Shown here: positions 6,631 through 10,839 of the stretch, piece after piece
Position numbering within the stretch: the stretch's first letter is position 1
How the letters are laid out: the number at the start of each line of letters is the position of its first letter
DNA from: Verrucomicrobiales bacterium
GTDB taxonomy: Bacteria; Verrucomicrobiota; Verrucomicrobiia; Limisphaerales; UBA9464
NCBI GenBank assembly: GCA_003445095.1
Contig: DLVS01000526.1
Coordinates: forward strand, 1-10,839
DNA length: 10,839 nt
Reading direction: 5' to 3'
Program-made: the position numbers and the translations under genes
The notes under the pieces: generated by a model
Databases searched by the model: none
What the model was told of the DNA's origin: nothing
What the model saw: the letters and a program-made list of their open reading frames with translations, nothing else

Positions 6631-9048
6631 ATGACCGATCTCAAGTTTGCCCTGCGCCAACTACTCAAGAATCCAGGTTTCACGACGGTGGCGTTGATCA
6701 CGTTGGCTTTGGGGATCGGGGGCAATACCGCGATGTTCAGCCTGCTCAATGCCGTCATGCTCCGGGAATTGCCGTATCCAGAGTCAGAGCGTCTGGTGCG
6801 CGTGTACCGTACTTCACCCCAATCGCGGAGTTGGCCGCATTCCGTTGCCAATCACCTCGCTCATCGCTCCCAAAGCAAGTCGTTCGAGCAGCTCGCCGCC
6901 TTTTCCTGGTGGAGCTACAACCTCGCCGAGCCCGGTCAGCCGCCTGAGAGCCTGCATGGGGTCGCCGCGACCGCCGATCTGTTCGCGGTCTTGGGAACCC
7001 GTCCGTTCCTCGGGCGTTTTTTCTCGGCCGAAGAAGATCGCCCCGGCCGCAACGACGTCCTCGTACTTAGCCATGACTTCTGGCTGAACCGATTCGCCGG
7101 CGACCCGAACATTGTTGGTCGCACACTGCGCCTCGACGGCTCGCCAGTGACGGTGATTGGCGTCATGCCGAGCGACTTCAATTATCCGCTCTTTTGGGGC
7201 CGCGTGGATGTGTGGCGTCCCTTGGCCTTCACCGATGAACAAAGGGCCAGTCGGGATAACAATTGGCTCGGGGCCATCGGCCGGCTGAAGCGCGGCGTTA
7301 CTCTCGAGCACGCCCAGGCAGAACTCGACGTTGTTTCCGCGGGATTGGCTAAGGAGTTTCCCGAGACCAATGCCGGTGAAGGTCTGCGCCTCGTGTCGAT
7401 GAGCCGCGCCGGAATGGACGAGACCGGCCAGCGGGTGTCCTGGATGTCGATGGGGTTGACGGTCTTCGTTTTGCTCATCGCGTGCGCGAATCTCGCCAAC
7501 CTTCAATTCGGGCGCGCCGCCGGTCGAGCGAGAGAGTTGGCGATCCGCTCGGCTCTCGGAGCGCAACGCAGCCGGCTGCTCCGCCAACTCCTCGCCGAGA
7601 GTCTGCTCCTCGCGCTGATCGGTGGCGGGTTGGGATTGATGCTCGCCCTCTGGCTCGGTGATCTCGTCGGTCGCCGCATCTGGATTTACGACCACGCCGG
7701 GATTGAAATCCCCTTGGCGCCAACCGTCTTCCTTTTCGCCGTCGTCGCTTCCCTCCTCACCGGCCTTGGGTTCGGAATGGTTCCGGCATGGCTGGCCTCG
7801 CGCACGGACGTTAATGACGCCTTGAAACGCGGGACACGCGGCACTTCGGCCGACCGTAGTCAGCACCGTCTGCGGCACGGACTGATCATCGCCGAGGTGG
7901 CGCTCGCCTTTGTCCTCTTAACCGGCGCCGGACTGTTCGTCCGTGGGCTTGATCGTTTCATCCACCGAGATCCGGGTTGGAACGTCGACGGTTTGCTAAC
8001 CGGACATCTTGCCCTTCCCGAAAAGAAATACCGCACGCCAGCGGAGCAAGAGCGGTTCCTCACTCAAATCGAAGAACGAATTTCGGCAATCCCTGGCATC
8101 GAGCGCGCCGCGCTGGCGTGGTCGATTCCAGTTTGGGGATTCTCGTCCAGCAGCAGCTTTGCCGTCGAAGGCCAACCGGATCCCAAGCGGGGAGAGGCGC
8201 CACTGATTTACGTGAACGGGGTTACGCCGAACTACTTCGAGACCCTCGGCGTGCCACTCGTGCAGGGACGACGCTTTGCCCGGACCGACAATACCAACGC
8301 CCCCAACGTCGTCATCATCAACGAATCCATGGCCCGCCGGTTCTGGCCGGGTGAAGACGCCGTGGGAAAACGCCTCGGCAACTTCGAGCCGGAGGACCGT
8401 GATTGGATGCAAGTTGTCGGAGTGGTCCGTGACGTGGACTTCGCCGGCAACTTCAGCGAACCGGACACACGCCTGCAGATGTACCGACCTTTGGCCCAGG
8501 CACCGCGCGGATTCGTCGTCGCGGCGTTGCGTAGTACCGTCGCACCGGAATCGTTGATCCGCTCACTCCGAGGTGCGGTCGCGGAACTTGATCCGGATCA
8601 GCCGGTCTATGAAGTCGGCAGCGCACGCGCATCCGTGGAGCGGATTCTCCGGAACTACAACCTTATGGGGGGAATTCTCTCTGGATTCGCTGGACTCGGT
8701 TTGCTGCTCGCGGCCGTGGGCATCTACGGAGTGATGTCCGGCTTCGTCGTCCAACGCCGGAATGAGCTCGGAGTCCGCGTCGCGTTGGGCGCACAAGTCC
8801 GAGACGTACTCGCCCTGGTACTCAGTCGCGGTTTGCGCCTCGTTGGTGTGGGTCTGGGAATTGGACTGGTGGGCGCGTGGGGCGTTGCCCGCGTTTTCAC
8901 CCTGACCATTCCGCAATTACCCACTCAAGCCCCACTCGACATTCCAATGGTATCGCTGGTGCTGGTCGCGGTTGCCTTGGTGGCCTGCTGGCTCCCCGCC
9001 CGCCGCGCTGCGCGAGTCGACCCGATCGAAGCGCTGCGGACTGAGTGA
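6631..9048 (+). CDS. ADOP-class ABC transporter permease (MacB/FtsX type, duplicated), copy 1
   Basis: Inner-membrane permease of 805 residues with the duplicated layout of the ADOP class. After a short cytoplasmic start (FALRQLLKNPGF) comes TM1 (about 18-42), then a MacB-type periplasmic domain (about 45-250), an FtsX three-TM core (about 270-400) with the conserved loop ELAIRSALGAQRSRLLRQ, a fourth-TM restart (about 414-440), a second periplasmic domain (about 450-675), and a second FtsX core (about 681-800) with NELGVRVALGAQ. It ends in the usual ARRAARVDPIEALRTE. It is complete and intact. ATG 6631 is the natural family start; GGAG at 6608-6611 is too distant to be a good ribosome site. 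Relatives export lipoproteins, peptides or drugs, or couple ATP use to periplasmic work, but they need a separate ATPase, which is not visible beside it. The substrate is unknown. A paralogue follows 63 nt downstream. Confidence 0.95.
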   Translation: MTDLKFALRQLLKNPGFTTVALITLALGIGGNTAMFSLLNAVMLRELPYPESERLVRVYRTSPQSRSWPHSVANHLAHRSQSKSFEQLAAFSWWSYNLAEPGQPPESLHGVAATADLFAVLGTRPFLGRFFSAEEDRPGRNDVLVLSHDFWLNRFAGDPNIVGRTLRLDGSPVTVIGVMPSDFNYPLFWGRVDVWRPLAFTDEQRASRDNNWLGAIGRLKRGVTLEHAQAELDVVSAGLAKEFPETNAGEGLRLVSMSRAGMDETGQRVSWMSMGLTVFVLLIACANLANLQFGRAAGRARELAIRSALGAQRSRLLRQLLAESLLLALIGGGLGLMLALWLGDLVGRRIWIYDHAGIEIPLAPTVFLFAVVASLLTGLGFGMVPAWLASRTDVNDALKRGTRGTSADRSQHRLRHGLIIAEVALAFVLLTGAGLFVRGLDRFIHRDPGWNVDGLLTGHLALPEKKYRTPAEQERFLTQIEERISAIPGIERAALAWSIPVWGFSSSSSFAVEGQPDPKRGEAPLIYVNGVTPNYFETLGVPLVQGRRFARTDNTNAPNVVIINESMARRFWPGEDAVGKRLGNFEPEDRDWMQVVGVVRDVDFAGNFSEPDTRLQMYRPLAQAPRGFVVAALRSTVAPESLIRSLRGAVAELDPDQPVYEVGSARASVERILRNYNLMGGILSGFAGLGLLLAAVGIYGVMSGFVVQRRNELGVRVALGAQVRDVLALVLSRGLRLVGVGLGIGLVGAWGVARVFTLTIPQLPTQAPLDIPMVSLVLVAVALVACWLPARRAARVDPIEALRTE

Positions 9049-9074
9049 GAAGCGAGAAGCGTGGAGCGAGAAGA
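9047..9074 (+). repeat. Tandem degenerate heptamer repeat between the two permeases
   Basis: Four contiguous 7-nt units: GAGAAGC (9047-9053), GAGAAGC (9054-9060), GTGGAGC (9061-9067) and GAGAAGA (9068-9074). The first unit begins inside the TGA stop codon (9046-9048) of the first permease. The rest of the spacer keeps a weak 21-nt echo (CCACTG at 9079-9084 and 9100-9105). It resembles the heptanucleotide STRR class described in cyanobacteria in form, not in sequence. Confidence 0.6.
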
Positions 9075-9111
9075 CCGACCACTGATCAACGACTTCGCAC
9101 CACTGGCTCAC

Positions 9112-10839
9112 ATGAAATACGCCTTCCGTCAATTACTCAAAAATCCCGGCCTTACCGCCGTCATCGTCATCTCCCTCGCCATCGGGATCGGCGCGAACGC
9201 CGTGGTGTTCTCGTGGATTCGCGCCACGCTTCTGGATTCGATTCCTGGTGCCGGCGAGCCGCAACGCCTCGCCGTCATTTCCCCTCAACACAAGTCGGGC
9301 GGGATCAATGACACCATGTCGCTGGCCGACATCGAATCTCTGGCCGCGGAGACGAACATCTTCGCGGGAATCACGGCTTCGCAGTTCGCCGCCGTGACAG
9401 TGCGGTTATCCGAGACGCCGGAGTGGTTCTGGGGGCAACATACGTTGGCCAACTTCTTTGACGTGCTCGGCGTCCGGCCGGCACTGGGCCGAGGCTTCGT
9501 CCCCGGTGAGGACCAACCGGGGGCGCTCACCCAGGTGGCCGTCATCAGTCACAAATTGTGGCAAGAACGCTTCGAAGCGTCGCCGGGCGTGGTTGGCCGA
9601 GTCATCGAAATCAACGAACGCCCCGTGACCATCGTTGGGGTTGCTCCGGAAGGATTCAAAGGCGCGATGGGCGGATTGCGAATGGACCTGTGGATTCCTT
9701 TGGCGACGCAGATCACCGACGGTGAGTTGAAGCCGCGCTATACCTCGCGAGGCTGGCGCTGGCTCCACACCGTCGCTCGGCTGCAGCGAGGAGTGAGCTT
9801 TGCCCAAGCTAGTGTGGCGGCTGATACTGTGGGCCGCCGCCTCGCCCAAGAGTTTCCGGAAGTGAGCAAGGATTCGACGTTGCGCGTGCTTCGAATGTGG
9901 GACGCGACTTGGGGCGGGCAGTCTCTATTCCTGCCGCTGCTCCGGGTTCTGGCGATCGTCGCCGGCCTGTTGCTGCTCCTCGTCGCGGCCAACGTCGCCA
10001 ACCTTCTTCTCGCCCGAGCCCAAGCGCGGCAACGCGAGCTTGGCGTGCGCCTTGCCCTGGGTGCCACGGCCGGACGCGTGATTCGTCAGCTACTCACCGA
10101 AAGTATGTTGCTCGCGACGCTCGGCGGTTTGGGGGGCGTCGCCCTGGCAATCTTCGGCGTAAACTTCCTGTTCACGCTGCTTCCTCCAACCTATTTGCCG
10201 ATCGGCTATGACCTTCGCCTCAACTGGACATTGCTCGGCGTGATCGGGGTCGTGACCCTGGCGACTGGAATCCTTTTTGGCGTGGCCCCAGCAATCCAGG
10301 CGTCTCGAACCGATCTGAACGAAACCCTCAAGGCCGGCGGCCGGACATCCTCTGGCCTGTCGCCGCGCCACTGGTTGCGACGAGCGCTCGTCGTCAGCGA
10401 AGTAGCCCTCGCCTTGGTGTTGTTGATTGGCATGGGTCTGTGTGTGCGGAGTTTCGCCAAGGCTCGGCAGGTCGACGTCGGCTTCGATCCTCACGGGGTG
10501 TGGTTGGCCGGTTTCCGGCTCAGTCCCCACGCCGGGGACGAAGCCGCTACGCGCCAATTCTATCAGCGATTGCAAGCGGAGGCCGCCCGACTGCCGGGAG
10601 TGGAAAGCGCCGCCTTGGCCAGCTGGTTTCCCCTAGGGTTCGAGGGCGGAGATAGCGCTGGCGTCAAGGTCCCCGGTTACACCCCCGCCCCAGGTGAAAG
10701 CATGAGCACTTTCACCTCCCTCGTGTCGCCTCAGTATTTTTCGACTCTGAAGATTCCGATTGTGAGTGGACGCGAATTCAATCTCGACGACGACACAAAG
10801 CAAAAGCCGGTCGCGGTGATCAACGACGCCTTCGCGAAA
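9112..10839 (+). CDS. ADOP-class ABC transporter permease, copy 2 (3' end beyond window)
   Basis: Second permease of the same class: 576 codons are visible of an expected 800 or so, in frame to the last base. It starts at ATG 9112 with YAFRQLLKNPGL, a near match to copy 1, then TM1 (about 14-36), a periplasmic MacB-type domain (about 40-270), an FtsX core (about 277-410) with the loop ELGVRLALGATAGRVIRQ, a further TM (about 423-446), and the start of the second periplasmic domain up to the edge, including SPQYFSTLKIPIVSGR and VAVINDAFA, which match SPQYF/VNGVTPNYFETLGVP-type segments in copy 1. The periplasmic domains differ clearly from copy 1, so this is an old duplication or a family neighbour and not a recent copy. 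It is on the same strand, 63 nt downstream, and probably in one operon. No Shine-Dalgarno sequence is convincing before the ATG. The substrate and partner ATPase are unknown. Confidence 0.94.
   Translation, partial: MKYAFRQLLKNPGLTAVIVISLAIGIGANAVVFSWIRATLLDSIPGAGEPQRLAVISPQHKSGGINDTMSLADIESLAAETNIFAGITASQFAAVTVRLSETPEWFWGQHTLANFFDVLGVRPALGRGFVPGEDQPGALTQVAVISHKLWQERFEASPGVVGRVIEINERPVTIVGVAPEGFKGAMGGLRMDLWIPLATQITDGELKPRYTSRGWRWLHTVARLQRGVSFAQASVAADTVGRRLAQEFPEVSKDSTLRVLRMWDATWGGQSLFLPLLRVLAIVAGLLLLLVAANVANLLLARAQARQRELGVRLALGATAGRVIRQLLTESMLLATLGGLGGVALAIFGVNFLFTLLPPTYLPIGYDLRLNWTLLGVIGVVTLATGILFGVAPAIQASRTDLNETLKAGGRTSSGLSPRHWLRRALVVSEVALALVLLIGMGLCVRSFAKARQVDVGFDPHGVWLAGFRLSPHAGDEAATRQFYQRLQAEAARLPGVESAALASWFPLGFEGGDSAGVKVPGYTPAPGESMSTFTSLVSPQYFSTLKIPIVSGREFNLDDDTKQKPVAVINDAFAK

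Noticed and set aside
6814..7878. Minus-strand ORF of 354 codons opposite the first permease
   Set aside because: It lies wholly inside a clearly conserved ADOP permease on the other strand, has low-complexity charged composition with no recognisable motif, and is explained by GC-biased third positions that keep the antisense frame open.
9112..10839. Possible frameshift or pseudogene in the second permease
   Set aside because: The frame is open without interruption to the last base, with all expected FtsX motifs in order; it is simply cut by the window edge.

Overview
The window reads as chromosomal DNA from a GC-rich, Gram-negative-type bacterium, most likely of the Planctomycetota/Verrucomicrobiota group, with a Pedosphaera-like verrucomicrobial lineage my best guess. 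The evidence is indirect: a planctomycete-type cytochrome c domain (PSCyt1) fused to WD40 repeats, a Tat-exported acid-sphingomyelinase-like phosphoesterase, and two tandem large MacB/FtsX-type permeases of the ADOP class, which is abundant in Acidobacteria, Verrucomicrobia and Planctomycetes. No rRNA, tRNA, CRISPR, insertion sequence or phage gene was seen.

Layout. (1) Positions 1-2293, minus strand: a 393-residue multi-pass membrane protein of unknown function, then, 31 nt downstream, a GTG-started RbsA/MglA-type sugar ABC transporter ATPase that runs off the left edge. The two are probably co-transcribed. (2) Positions 2294-2496: a divergent intergenic region with two clear inverted repeats and, presumably, promoters for both directions. 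(3) Positions 2497-6379, plus strand: a secreted PSCyt1-WD40 protein whose beta-propeller is interrupted by a coiled coil of about 170 residues, followed 52 nt later by a Tat-signal calcineurin-like phosphoesterase. They look like a two-gene exported unit. (4) Positions 6380-6630: a noncoding stretch with a short inverted repeat and one doubtful 47-codon ORF. (5) Positions 6631-10839, plus strand: two paralogous ADOP permeases in tandem, the second cut by the right edge. They are separated by a 63-nt spacer that begins with tandem heptamer repeats overlapping the first gene's stop codon.

How the genes relate. The left pair suggests sugar import, although only the ATPase is recognisable and its permease and binding protein would lie outside the window. 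The central pair is predicted to act outside the cytoplasm: a haem-bearing scaffold protein plus a dimetal phosphoesterase. The right pair resembles the permease half of MacB/LolCDE-like systems without its own ATPase in view. Nothing here is an evident defence or mobile system. The most unusual items are the coiled coil inserted in the propeller, the pairing of a haem-WD40 protein with a sphingomyelinase-like enzyme, the unknown membrane protein beside the sugar ATPase, and the heptamer repeat.
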